A stretch of 64,000 nucleotides of DNA from Pseudoalteromonas phenolica (lineage in GTDB: Bacteria; Pseudomonadota; Gammaproteobacteria; Enterobacterales; Alteromonadaceae): NCBI RefSeq assembly GCF_001444405.1, contig NZ_CP013187.1, forward strand, positions 1,674,001 to 1,738,000, in the 5' to 3' direction. The notes below the pieces were generated by a model, which did no database searches, was not told where the DNA came from, and saw nothing but the letters and a program-made list of their open reading frames with translations. A program made the translations under genes and the position numbers. Shown in pieces: positions 42,290 through 50,365 of this stretch (position 1 is the first letter of the stretch; the number at the start of each line of letters is the position of its first letter).

Positions 42290-43615
42290 ATGGCATTTTG
42301 GCAGGACATACCAAGCTTTGATTTGGCAAGTGAAGGCGTTGAAATACTTAGTAGTGCAAAGCAATATCATCAAAGGCTTATCAGCCTGATCCAGCACGCT
42401 AAATCACGCATTTATATAACCGCATTATATTTACAAGACGACGATGCTGGTCGAGAGGTGCTTGCTGCGCTCCATCAAGCCTCACTGAGTAATCCCGAAT
42501 TAGAAGTAAATGTATTAGTCGATTTTCATAGAGCACAACGAGGTTTAATTGGGGCTGCTAAATCTGAAGGTAATGCTGCTTTATATTGTGATGAATTAGA
42601 CAACCACCAAAGTAATGTCAAAATTTTTGGTGTGCCAGTAAAAGGCAAAGAGCTTTTCGGTGTTCTGCATTTAAAAGGTATAGTGATTGACGACGCTCTG
42701 CTTTATAGTGGAGCAAGTATAAACAATGTATACATGAATGTAGGCGATAAATATCGTCTAGATCGTTACTTTATTTTGCAGCAACCCGGTTTAGCTGATT
42801 CTTTTTGTAATTTTACGAATGACTTCTTACTCTCTTCGGACGCGGTGCCGAGAATCGATATTAGGCCAATACCTAAGTACAATTCAATAAAAGTGGCTCA
42901 GCGCCAACTGATGAAAGAGTTGAGAAAAGGGCGTTATAATATTGAGTCAGCCAATAGTGATACATCGTTAAACGTTAGACCTTTTCTTGGATTTGGAAGA
43001 CGTGCAAATAAGTTGAATAGGTTAATAAAAACTCTGTTCGATACCACAGAAAATGAATTGTTGCTTTATACACCTTATTTTAATTTTCCAGCGCCATTGC
43101 TTCGTTCACTTCGACGTTTACTAAAACAAGGTAAACAGGTAACGATTGTTGTAGGTGATAAAACAGCAAACGATTTTTATATTCCGCCAGAACAGCCTTT
43201 TAGCAAGATTGGCGCTTTACCATACCTTTACGAAACAATTTTGTTTAAATTTTTAAAGTCTAATCGAAAATTTATTCAGTCTGGTTCGCTTAAGGTCTAC
43301 CTGTGGAAACACGAAAGTAATTCCTTCCATTTGAAAGGTGTGAGTAAAGACGGACAGCTGCATCTTCTGAGTGGTCATAATCTTAACCCTAGGGCGTGGG
43401 GATTAGATATTGAGAATGGCATTCTAATTGAAGACAAATCGCATAAACTTGATGCTTTGTTGTTGAAAGAGAAGCAAGAGATTCTTCAACATTGCCGGTT
43501 ATTATCTAGTCATGATGATTTAGAATCTATTCAAGATTATCCCCAGCCTGTCAGAAAGCTACTTGGACAAGCTAAACGTGTTAAAGTAGATTTCATAATC
43601 AAGCGTTTTATTTAG
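42290..43615 (+). CDS. pssA: CDP-diacylglycerol--serine O-phosphatidyltransferase (PLD family)
   Basis: A 441-residue enzyme of the phospholipase-D superfamily that makes phosphatidylserine, the precursor of phosphatidylethanolamine. Two HKD-type motifs are visible: His127-Leu-Lys129 followed by IVIDD, and His347-Leu-Lys349 followed by GVSKDGQLHLLSGHNLNPRAWGLD. Length matches the E. coli protein (451). It lacks membrane segments and is expected to associate with the membrane surface. A terminator follows directly. Confidence 0.93.
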   Translation: MAFWQDIPSFDLASEGVEILSSAKQYHQRLISLIQHAKSRIYITALYLQDDDAGREVLAALHQASLSNPELEVNVLVDFHRAQRGLIGAAKSEGNAALYCDELDNHQSNVKIFGVPVKGKELFGVLHLKGIVIDDALLYSGASINNVYMNVGDKYRLDRYFILQQPGLADSFCNFTNDFLLSSDAVPRIDIRPIPKYNSIKVAQRQLMKELRKGRYNIESANSDTSLNVRPFLGFGRRANKLNRLIKTLFDTTENELLLYTPYFNFPAPLLRSLRRLLKQGKQVTIVVGDKTANDFYIPPEQPFSKIGALPYLYETILFKFLKSNRKFIQSGSLKVYLWKHESNSFHLKGVSKDGQLHLLSGHNLNPRAWGLDIENGILIEDKSHKLDALLLKEKQEILQHCRLLSSHDDLESIQDYPQPVRKLLGQAKRVKVDFIIKRFI

Positions 43616-43618
43616 AAG

Positions 43619-43640
43619 AGGCCAAGCATGGCCTTTTTTA
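43619..43640 (+). terminator. pssA terminator
   Basis: AGGCC-AAGCAT-GGCCT followed by TTTTT, immediately after the pssA stop. Confidence 0.88.
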
Positions 43641-43726
43641 TATTCATCTAAGTGTAATTTTATTTATTTCTACAAATTTGATTTTTTGGACTAGAGTTAA
43701 ATAAACAAAATCAACTAGATGAAATT

Positions 43727-44935
43727 ATGAAAGCCATTCAATTTTGCTTTTTTTTGTACTTTCTTATATTCAGTTCATCAAATTGGGCACAATCAACATT
43801 TCAATTTAATATTTATCATGATTCAGATTATTCAAATCATTTTGCATCTGCTAATGCCATTAAGATGGGGTTTTTATCTGCATTAGAATCTGAAAAAAAA
43901 AGGTTAGAAAACTTTCAATTTAACTTTTTAGAAATGGATCATCGTGGCAATAGCAATCGAAGCTTATTGCACATGAAAAAGTTTTTAAAAGACCCAAACG
44001 CATTGTTTATATTGGGTGGTCTTCATTCTCCTCCATACATAAAAAATAGAACGTTTATAAATAAAGAGCAGATATTATTGCTTGTTCCATGGGCTGCGGG
44101 CGGGCCCATTACACGATATGAGCATGGAACAAATTGGGTTTTTCGCTTGTCTGTTGACGATACAAAAGCGGGTTATCGCATAATTCAGTTTGCCAAAGAA
44201 TCACGCTCATGTGAACAACCCCATTTATTACTCGAAAAAACCCCATGGGGCAAATCAAATGAACGCACAATGCAAGATGCATTAGGTAAGAATAAAGCAG
44301 AAATTACCTGGTTCAATTGGAATACAAGGTTAAAAAAATCAAAGTTGATATTGAGAGGAATTATAAATTCTGGTGCAGATTGCATCGTGTTTGTTGGCAA
44401 TGCGATTGAAGGTAAATATTTTGTTCAAGCGATGGCTGAAATCGATAAGTCTTTACAGAAACCAATTATAAGTCATTGGGGAATTACAGGTGGTAACTTT
44501 TTTAACAACACAAAGGAGTACTTATCTGAAGGCATTGATTTGAATTTTATTCAGTCTTGTTTCTCATTTGATGACTTACCCCATTCTGAGACGGTAAAAA
44601 AAGCTATAAAATCTGCTAAAGCGCTCTTTAAAGAGGAGTTTGATATAGAAAGTCTTCAAGCCCCAGCAGGATTTGTGCATGGATACGATCTAGGCTTGTT
44701 ATTTGTTCAAGCATTATCTCAAATCAAACCGAACAAAAGCGCGATTAAAACTAGAGAGAATTTAAGGAGAGCGTTTGAAAATTTAAGCTTACCAGTTGAA
44801 GGTTTAGTAAAAGTTTATACAAGACCTTTTTCTGCTGAAGGGGCAGACGGCCATGAAGCCTTAGGCTTAGAAGATTTATGTATGGCCGAATACAAAGCTA
44901 ATGGCTCTATTTCTATCATAAAAAATAAAGGCTAA
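43727..44935 (+). CDS. Periplasmic binding protein, type 1 (branched-chain amino acid/LivJ-like fold)
   Basis: A 402-residue exported protein. Residues 1-22 are a signal peptide (FFLYFLIFSSSNWAQ). The body reads as a type-1 periplasmic binding fold (Peripla_BP_6-like): GFLSALESEKKR near the start, FILGGLHSPPYI, LLVPWAAGGPITR, NWVFRLSVDDTKAGYRI, DCIVFVGNAIEGKYFVQAMAE and GFVHGYDLGLLFVQAL. No ABC permease or ATPase is adjacent. It lies only 3 bp before the transmembrane LOV hybrid kinase, so it is best read as a ligand-sensing partner of that kinase (compare TorT-TorS and LuxP-LuxQ), rather than a transport component. The ligand is unknown. Confidence 0.8.
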   Translation: MKAIQFCFFLYFLIFSSSNWAQSTFQFNIYHDSDYSNHFASANAIKMGFLSALESEKKRLENFQFNFLEMDHRGNSNRSLLHMKKFLKDPNALFILGGLHSPPYIKNRTFINKEQILLLVPWAAGGPITRYEHGTNWVFRLSVDDTKAGYRIIQFAKESRSCEQPHLLLEKTPWGKSNERTMQDALGKNKAEITWFNWNTRLKKSKLILRGIINSGADCIVFVGNAIEGKYFVQAMAEIDKSLQKPIISHWGITGGNFFNNTKEYLSEGIDLNFIQSCFSFDDLPHSETVKKAIKSAKALFKEEFDIESLQAPAGFVHGYDLGLLFVQALSQIKPNKSAIKTRENLRRAFENLSLPVEGLVKVYTRPFSAEGADGHEALGLEDLCMAEYKANGSISIIKNKG

Positions 44936-44938
44936 TGC

Positions 44939-47900
44939 GTGAAGTCACAATTTTTGAAGATGCAGCTAGATGCAAATAAAGCTTTTATCGTTTTTGTGGT
45001 AATGAGCCTTCTTTTATCAGTGTTGATTAGCGTTATGCTAGTTGGAAGAGAAGCATCTTCGGTTTTAAATGGTTATAAACAACAAGCTTCAGAAACAGAG
45101 GCAAAATTAAGTGCAAAATACATAGAAAACTTTTTAGAAACAAGAATTCTATTACTTAAAGATTTGTCGAGCCAACCGTTTATTATAAATGGTGTTATGG
45201 GATCTGGCGTATCTGAAGCTTCTCTCAACGACTATTTGTCAGAGTTTAAGATTTTAGGCATTAAAGAAAAGCTTTGGATATATAATGTGCTTGGTGATTA
45301 TGTTTACAAAAACAATGATGAACAGGCAGTTTTAGAAACCCCAAGTGATTGGCTAGAAGACCTACTGAACGGTGAACTGTCACACGCAGTCTTATTAGAT
45401 CACAACCAAGCACAATCGTACTTCAAATTAGCAGTACCTATTAATTATAACGGTTTCACTGAAGGGGCTTTAATTGTAAAGTTTCAAACCCCCATTGACG
45501 TATTATTGTCCGAAGTTCTTGAATCAAATACCCACGGAGTAAAGCTTTCTGGCCCATGGTTAAGCTACTCAAATCTAAGTACGTTAAACAAGTACGATTT
45601 AGTACTTGAATCAAACCTTCAAAGCTCAGGTTTAAAGTTGAGTTACCTAGTTGATTCTACACTGGTAGAAAAACAAGTAAATCAAGTGATTATTAGCATC
45701 GCTACGGCAATTTTTGTTAGCTTGTTTTTGTCCTCTCTATTTTTATTTCTAGTTGGTCAAAAACTGCTTTTAAACCCTTACAGAAAACTCGAATTATCTC
45801 AGCAGGCCACTAAATTAAGCGAGGAAAGGTTAAACCTTGCTATTAATGGAAGTTTGGATGGTATTTGGGATTGGGATATTAAGACAGGCAAAGTTTTTTG
45901 TTCTGAGAGGTTTAGAGAGCTACTTGGTTATGAACCAAAAGATGACTTTCCTGAGGACTATACTGTTCTTGAAAGGATGGTTCACAACGATGATAAAGAG
46001 TATGTGAAAAGTAGCTTAAAAGCACATCTTCAACAAAGAGCTATTTATGATGTACAGCATAGGTTTATGACAAAGAAGGGGGAGTTTAGAGTTTATAGGG
46101 TGAAAGGGGATGCGTTATTTGATAAAGACAATAGGGCAATCAGAATGGCCGGTTCAATGACAGATGTCACAGAGCAGATCCAAGCACAGCAAGCATTGAA
46201 AAAAGCTAAAGAAGAAAATGATTTACTGGCTCTTTCAATCGATGCCAGTAATTTAGGTGTTACCATTAGCTCTATTACAGATCCAGAATTTCCAATTGTC
46301 TATATAAATCAAGCTTTCACAAAGATAACTGGATATGGTGAAGAAATATTGGGTCAAAATTGTCGTTTTTTACAAGGTGAACAAACTTCAGAGATCGCAG
46401 TTAATAAAATCAGAGATGCTTTAAAAAATCATGATGTTGTAAAAGTAGATCTTTTAAATTACAAAAAAAATGGCCAGCCCTTTTGGAATAGTTTACAGCT
46501 TTTTCCAGTACATAATGAAGCAGGAGAATTAACTGCTTATGTGGGTATTCAACAAGACATAACAGACAGAGTTGCATCAGAGGAGGCATTAAAAGAAGCT
46601 AAAATTTTGGCTGAACAGGCCAGTATAGCGAAGAGTGAATTTTTAGCTTCTATGAGTCATGAAATTCGTACGCCCATGAATGGCGTTCTTGGTATGCTTA
46701 ACTTGCTTCTTAATAGTGACTTAAATGCTGAGCAACAACACAGAATTAATGTTGCCATGAGCAGTGCTAATTCTTTATTAACGTTGATAAATGATATTCT
46801 TGATTTTTCAAAAGTAGATGCAGGTAAGCTTGAACTTGAATATCTAGAGTTTGACTTGAGAGGGCTGCTAGGTGATTTTGCTGAGTCTGCAGTTATTCAA
46901 GCTCATAACAAGCGCATTGAGCTTATTTTAGATGTCACGAAAATAGATGAAGCAGTGGTCATTGGAGATCCTGGGAGGCTAAGGCAGATCTTAACAAATT
47001 TAGTGGGTAATGCGATTAAATTTACCTCTGATGGCGAAGTTTTGATAGAAGCATCCTTAATTGAATTTGATTCTGATTACTGGCGACTAAACTGTAATAT
47101 TAAAGATACTGGTATAGGTATATCTCCCGAGCAGCAAGCTAAATTGTTTCAATCTTTTAGTCAAGTTGATGCTTCAACGACGAGAAAATACGGAGGAACA
47201 GGGCTTGGTCTTGCAATCGTTAAAAAGCTTTGCCAGCTTATGAATGGTGAGGTCTCGGTCATAAGTCAAGCTGGTAAAGGGTCTTGTTTTAGTTTTTCTG
47301 TCTTACTTGGAAAGAGTAATGCATCATTTCATGTTATTCCAGATGTCGATATGCAAGCATTAAATATTTTGCTTGTTGATGATAATAAAACTAATCGAGA
47401 AGTATTAAAGGCACAATTAGAGCATTGGGGTGCCTCAGTTTTTGAGGCGCGTTCAGGCATTGAAGCTTTGACAATCAGTGAAGCTTATTTTGATAAAAGG
47501 AAAAAATGCTTTGATATTGCATTTTTAGATATGCAAATGCCAGGCATGGATGGGGCGAAGTTAGGGGAGCATCTAAAAGCAAACGAACACTTAAAAGCAA
47601 TGAAATTAATTATGATGACTTCAATGTGTCACAAAGGCGATGCGAAGTTTTTTGCTAATTTAGGCTTCGATGGCTATTTTCCGAAACCTGCTACCACATT
47701 TGATTTATTTGCAGCACTATCAATCGTCGCAGAAGATGGTGAAGCACTTAAAGACGCTAAGCCATTAGTGACAACGCACTATATAAAATCTTTGAAAGCA
47801 CAATCAGCGTTAAAGCCAGATCAAGTAGCATGGGGCGAAGGCATTCGTATTTTGTTGGCTGAAGATAATCGAGTGAATCAAATTGTAGCGCAAAGTATGC

Positions 47901-48244
47901 TCGCTAAAATAAATCTGACGCATGTAGATATTGCAGCAAATGGTGAAGAGGTCATTCAGAATCTGTTAAATACGACTAGAGAAACAAAATATACCGTTAT
48001 CTTGATGGATTGTCAGATGCCTGAAATGGACGGATATGAATCTTCGCAAGCGGTAAGAAGCGGAAAGGCTGGTGAATTATATAAAGATATTCCAATAATC
48101 GCGATGACAGCGAATGCAATGGTTGGTGATAAAGATAAGTGCTTAGAAGCCGGTATGGATGACTATATTTCAAAACCAATAAAGCCAGAGGTTTTGTTTG
48201 AACGTTTGTTACAATGGTTGCCTTACAAAGAAATAGAATCTTGA
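44939..48244 (+). CDS. Transmembrane hybrid histidine kinase with PAS and LOV domains
   Basis: 1101 residues, start GTG with AAGG eight bases upstream. Order: TM1 about 16-37; periplasmic sensor about 40-245; TM2 about 250-272; PAS about 295-413; a LOV domain about 430-545; HisKA with His574 (SMSHEIRTP); HATPase with N-box Asn691 and DTGIGIS; REC1 with Asp864; REC2 with Asp1024. There is no HPt domain at the end, so a separate phosphotransfer protein is needed. The LOV domain has the full photoactive signature: GQNCRFLQG with Cys475 and Gln479, LLNYKKNGQPFWN with Asn507 and Asn517, and VGIQQDIT with Gln538. It should bind FMN and form a light-driven adduct. It is coupled to the upstream binding protein, so it may integrate blue light with a periplasmic ligand. 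Confidence 0.9.
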   Translation: MKSQFLKMQLDANKAFIVFVVMSLLLSVLISVMLVGREASSVLNGYKQQASETEAKLSAKYIENFLETRILLLKDLSSQPFIINGVMGSGVSEASLNDYLSEFKILGIKEKLWIYNVLGDYVYKNNDEQAVLETPSDWLEDLLNGELSHAVLLDHNQAQSYFKLAVPINYNGFTEGALIVKFQTPIDVLLSEVLESNTHGVKLSGPWLSYSNLSTLNKYDLVLESNLQSSGLKLSYLVDSTLVEKQVNQVIISIATAIFVSLFLSSLFLFLVGQKLLLNPYRKLELSQQATKLSEERLNLAINGSLDGIWDWDIKTGKVFCSERFRELLGYEPKDDFPEDYTVLERMVHNDDKEYVKSSLKAHLQQRAIYDVQHRFMTKKGEFRVYRVKGDALFDKDNRAIRMAGSMTDVTEQIQAQQALKKAKEENDLLALSIDASNLGVTISSITDPEFPIVYINQAFTKITGYGEEILGQNCRFLQGEQTSEIAVNKIRDALKNHDVVKVDLLNYKKNGQPFWNSLQLFPVHNEAGELTAYVGIQQDITDRVASEEALKEAKILAEQASIAKSEFLASMSHEIRTPMNGVLGMLNLLLNSDLNAEQQHRINVAMSSANSLLTLINDILDFSKVDAGKLELEYLEFDLRGLLGDFAESAVIQAHNKRIELILDVTKIDEAVVIGDPGRLRQILTNLVGNAIKFTSDGEVLIEASLIEFDSDYWRLNCNIKDTGIGISPEQQAKLFQSFSQVDASTTRKYGGTGLGLAIVKKLCQLMNGEVSVISQAGKGSCFSFSVLLGKSNASFHVIPDVDMQALNILLVDDNKTNREVLKAQLEHWGASVFEARSGIEALTISEAYFDKRKKCFDIAFLDMQMPGMDGAKLGEHLKANEHLKAMKLIMMTSMCHKGDAKFFANLGFDGYFPKPATTFDLFAALSIVAEDGEALKDAKPLVTTHYIKSLKAQSALKPDQVAWGEGIRILLAEDNRVNQIVAQSMLAKINLTHVDIAANGEEVIQNLLNTTRETKYTVILMDCQMPEMDGYESSQAVRSGKAGELYKDIPIIAMTANAMVGDKDKCLEAGMDDYISKPIKPEVLFERLLQWLPYKEIES

Positions 48245-48256
48245 GAACGTGAAAGT

Positions 48257-48619
48257 TTGAATATATTTTTTCGAAGTGTAAATCAATCACTTCTTGTTTT
48301 GACCCTCTTTTTATTTACGATTATTGTCGCCATTAATGAAAGTATTTTATTGATCAGTTCACTTTATTTACTGGTATCAAACTTGTTTTTTTGTGCCATC
48401 TTTTTTCTCGATAAAAAACGAGCAAAACTAGATGGGCAAAGAGTTAGTGAATTTAGTCTTTGTGTTTTAGCGATGTTGTCATTCAATTTAACCACACTAC
48501 TTATGCAAGCACTCATTCGTCACAAAACTATTAAGTGGCAATTTAACGGTAAGATATGTATCACTTTTGTCATGCAAAATACGCTGCTACTGCTCTACTT
48601 TGCAATTGAAGCATTATAA
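48257..48619 (+). CDS. DUF1294-like small membrane protein
   Basis: A 120-residue protein with about four hydrophobic segments. The text FFLDKKRAKLDGQRVSEFSL, then ALIRHKTIKWQF, matches the DUF1294 core (DK-RA-----R-PE ... HKT-K--F). It lacks the cold-shock domain fused to some family members. The start must be TTG at 48257, as no ATG is available that keeps the first helix; no strong ribosome site is visible, so translation is somewhat uncertain. It is 12 bp after the LOV kinase gene. Confidence 0.65.
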   Translation: MNIFFRSVNQSLLVLTLFLFTIIVAINESILLISSLYLLVSNLFFCAIFFLDKKRAKLDGQRVSEFSLCVLAMLSFNLTTLLMQALIRHKTIKWQFNGKICITFVMQNTLLLLYFAIEAL

Positions 48620-48708
48620 AAATATAAAAAAACAAGCATATAGTTACACTTTATCCTAATTGCTAAGCTGTTAAAATACTCCAAAGTTTTAAGGTGTCGA
48701 AAAAACAA

Positions 48709-49464
48709 ATGAAAAGAACAAAATTAGTTAATCAATTAACCGAATTATTAAAACCATTCTCTATTAGTGACTATTGCCCGAATGGTTTACAAGTTGAAGG
48801 GGCTGAAGAAGTAAAAAAAATTGTGACGGGTGTCACTGCCAGTCAGGCTCTGATCGATGCAGCGATAGAAGCAGGTGCAGATACGATTTTAGTTCATCAT
48901 GGCTTTTTTTGGAAAGGTGAAGACCAAACTATTACCGGCATGAAGCAAAGGCGAATTAAAGCTTTATTAGAAAACAACATCAATTTAATTGCATATCACC
49001 TTCCTCTAGATGTTCACCCTGAACTTGGCAACAATGCGCAATTGGCTGAGTTACTGGATATTTCCTACGAAAGACCTTTAGAGCCTTGGAATAAAAACTG
49101 TGTTGCTGTGAAAGGAAAACTTAAAACACCAATGAGTTTAGAAGCATTTGCGAAATTGGTAGAAGAAAAACTTGATAGAAAACCATTAATTAATGAAGCG
49201 GGCGATCATCTAATTAAAACCATCGCTTGGTGTACAGGTGGAGGCCAAAGTTTTATCGATATGGCAGCAAGCCAAGGCATTGACGCTTACTTAACAGGTG
49301 AAGCATCAGAGCAGACAATCCATAGCTCAAATGAACAAAGTATACATTTTATAGCGGCGGGCCATCACGCTACTGAGCGATATGGAGCTAAAGCACTGGG
49401 TGAATACCTTGCGAAGACGTATGATTTAGATGTTGAGTTTATTGATATCAATAATCCGGTTTAA
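48709..49464 (+). CDS. Nif3-like dinuclear metal center hexameric protein (YbgI)
   Basis: About 251 residues from the ATG at 48709 (MKRTKLVNQLTELLKPFSI), which aligns with E. coli YbgI. Metal-ligand motifs are visible: VHHGFFWKG near residue 65, LIAYHLPLDVHPELGNNAQLA near 95-115 and, near the C-terminus, GHHATERYGAKALGEYLA. The proteins form toroidal hexamers with two metals per subunit; the function is unsettled. Some are annotated as GTP cyclohydrolase I type 2. It is followed closely by cmoM. Confidence 0.9.
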   Translation: MKRTKLVNQLTELLKPFSISDYCPNGLQVEGAEEVKKIVTGVTASQALIDAAIEAGADTILVHHGFFWKGEDQTITGMKQRRIKALLENNINLIAYHLPLDVHPELGNNAQLAELLDISYERPLEPWNKNCVAVKGKLKTPMSLEAFAKLVEEKLDRKPLINEAGDHLIKTIAWCTGGGQSFIDMAASQGIDAYLTGEASEQTIHSSNEQSIHFIAAGHHATERYGAKALGEYLAKTYDLDVEFIDINNPV

Positions 49465-49473
49465 CCGCTGAAT

Positions 49474-50295
49474 ATGAGTAAAAAAGGTAAAAGCTACAAA
49501 GATAAATTATCGCGAGATAGAAGCTTTAATGCTATCTCGCAAAAATTTAAGAAGAATATTTACGGTACACCCAAAGGAAAAATACGAGAAGCGGTTTTAA
49601 AACGTGATTTTTCTCAGCATATTCCTTGGCTAGATAATGAGACTGCACCAAAACGAATAATAGATATCGGCGGTGGCCAAGGGCAGTTAGCGATTTATTT
49701 AGCTAGGCTAGGGCATCACATCACGCTGGTTGATATGTCAGAAGACATGTTACAACTTGCAAGAGAGCATGTAGAGCAAGCGGGTTTAAATGCTCAATTT
49801 GAATTTATTCACGCACCATTACAGGCGTTGCCTGATTTAAAGTTAGGTACTTTCGATTTTGTACTATGCCATGCTGTACTTGAATGGTTAGTTGACCAAG
49901 TTGAGGCGATTACAATTTTGTCAAAGCATGTCAACGATTCGGGTTATTTGTCTTTAATGTACTTCAATAAAGACGCGCATTTATTTGCAAATATGGTGTA
50001 TGGTAATTTTGATTATGTAAATCAAGGTTTGCATGTAAAACAAAAAGTTGGTTTAAGTCCAAACCACCCTGTAAAACCTGAAGTTGTAGACGATGCTTTA
50101 AATCAAGAAAACTTTAAGCGACTTTGTAAAACGGGTGTTCGTTGTTTTCATGATTATTTAAGAGAGCTTGAAAAAGGGAAAGCGCAATTTGATGATTTAC
50201 TGGCATTAGAACTCAAATATAACCAACAAGAGCCTTATGCATCACTTGGTCGTTATACGCATTTATTGCTGCAAGCTAAGTCGAGAAGCTCATAA
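49474..50295 (+). CDS. cmoM: tRNA 5-carboxymethoxyuridine methyltransferase CmoM
   Basis: A 273-residue SAM-dependent methyltransferase that methylates the carboxyl of cmo5U34 in tRNA. It matches E. coli CmoM (SmtA) closely: DRSFNAISQKFKKNIYGTPKGKIREAVL at the N-terminus, SAM motif I RIIDIGGGQGQLAIYLARLG, FDFVLCHAVLEWL, and LKTGVRCFHDYLRE-type and RYTHLLLQAK ends. A basic N-terminal tail of ~10 residues is extra. In enterobacteria this gene precedes mukFEB; here it does not, and the SMC operon is 34 kb away. Confidence 0.93.
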   Translation: MSKKGKSYKDKLSRDRSFNAISQKFKKNIYGTPKGKIREAVLKRDFSQHIPWLDNETAPKRIIDIGGGQGQLAIYLARLGHHITLVDMSEDMLQLAREHVEQAGLNAQFEFIHAPLQALPDLKLGTFDFVLCHAVLEWLVDQVEAITILSKHVNDSGYLSLMYFNKDAHLFANMVYGNFDYVNQGLHVKQKVGLSPNHPVKPEVVDDALNQENFKRLCKTGVRCFHDYLRELEKGKAQFDDLLALELKYNQQEPYASLGRYTHLLLQAKSRSS

Positions 50296-50325
50296 TTAAA
50301 AATTAGATTAACCAGAGCTTAAATA

Positions 50326-50349
50326 AAAAGCCCTTAAATAAGGGCTTTT
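50326..50349. terminator. Bidirectional terminator between cmoM and the DUF885 gene
   Basis: AAAAGCCCTT (50326-50335) pairs with AAGGGCTTTT (50340-50349) between the two convergent genes. Confidence 0.88.
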
Positions 50350-50365
50350 CAATACATTTTTGGTG

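Noticed and set aside
43727..44935. Component of a branched-chain amino-acid ABC transporter
   Set aside because: No permease or ATPase genes are near; the tight linkage to the sensor kinase favours a sensory role.
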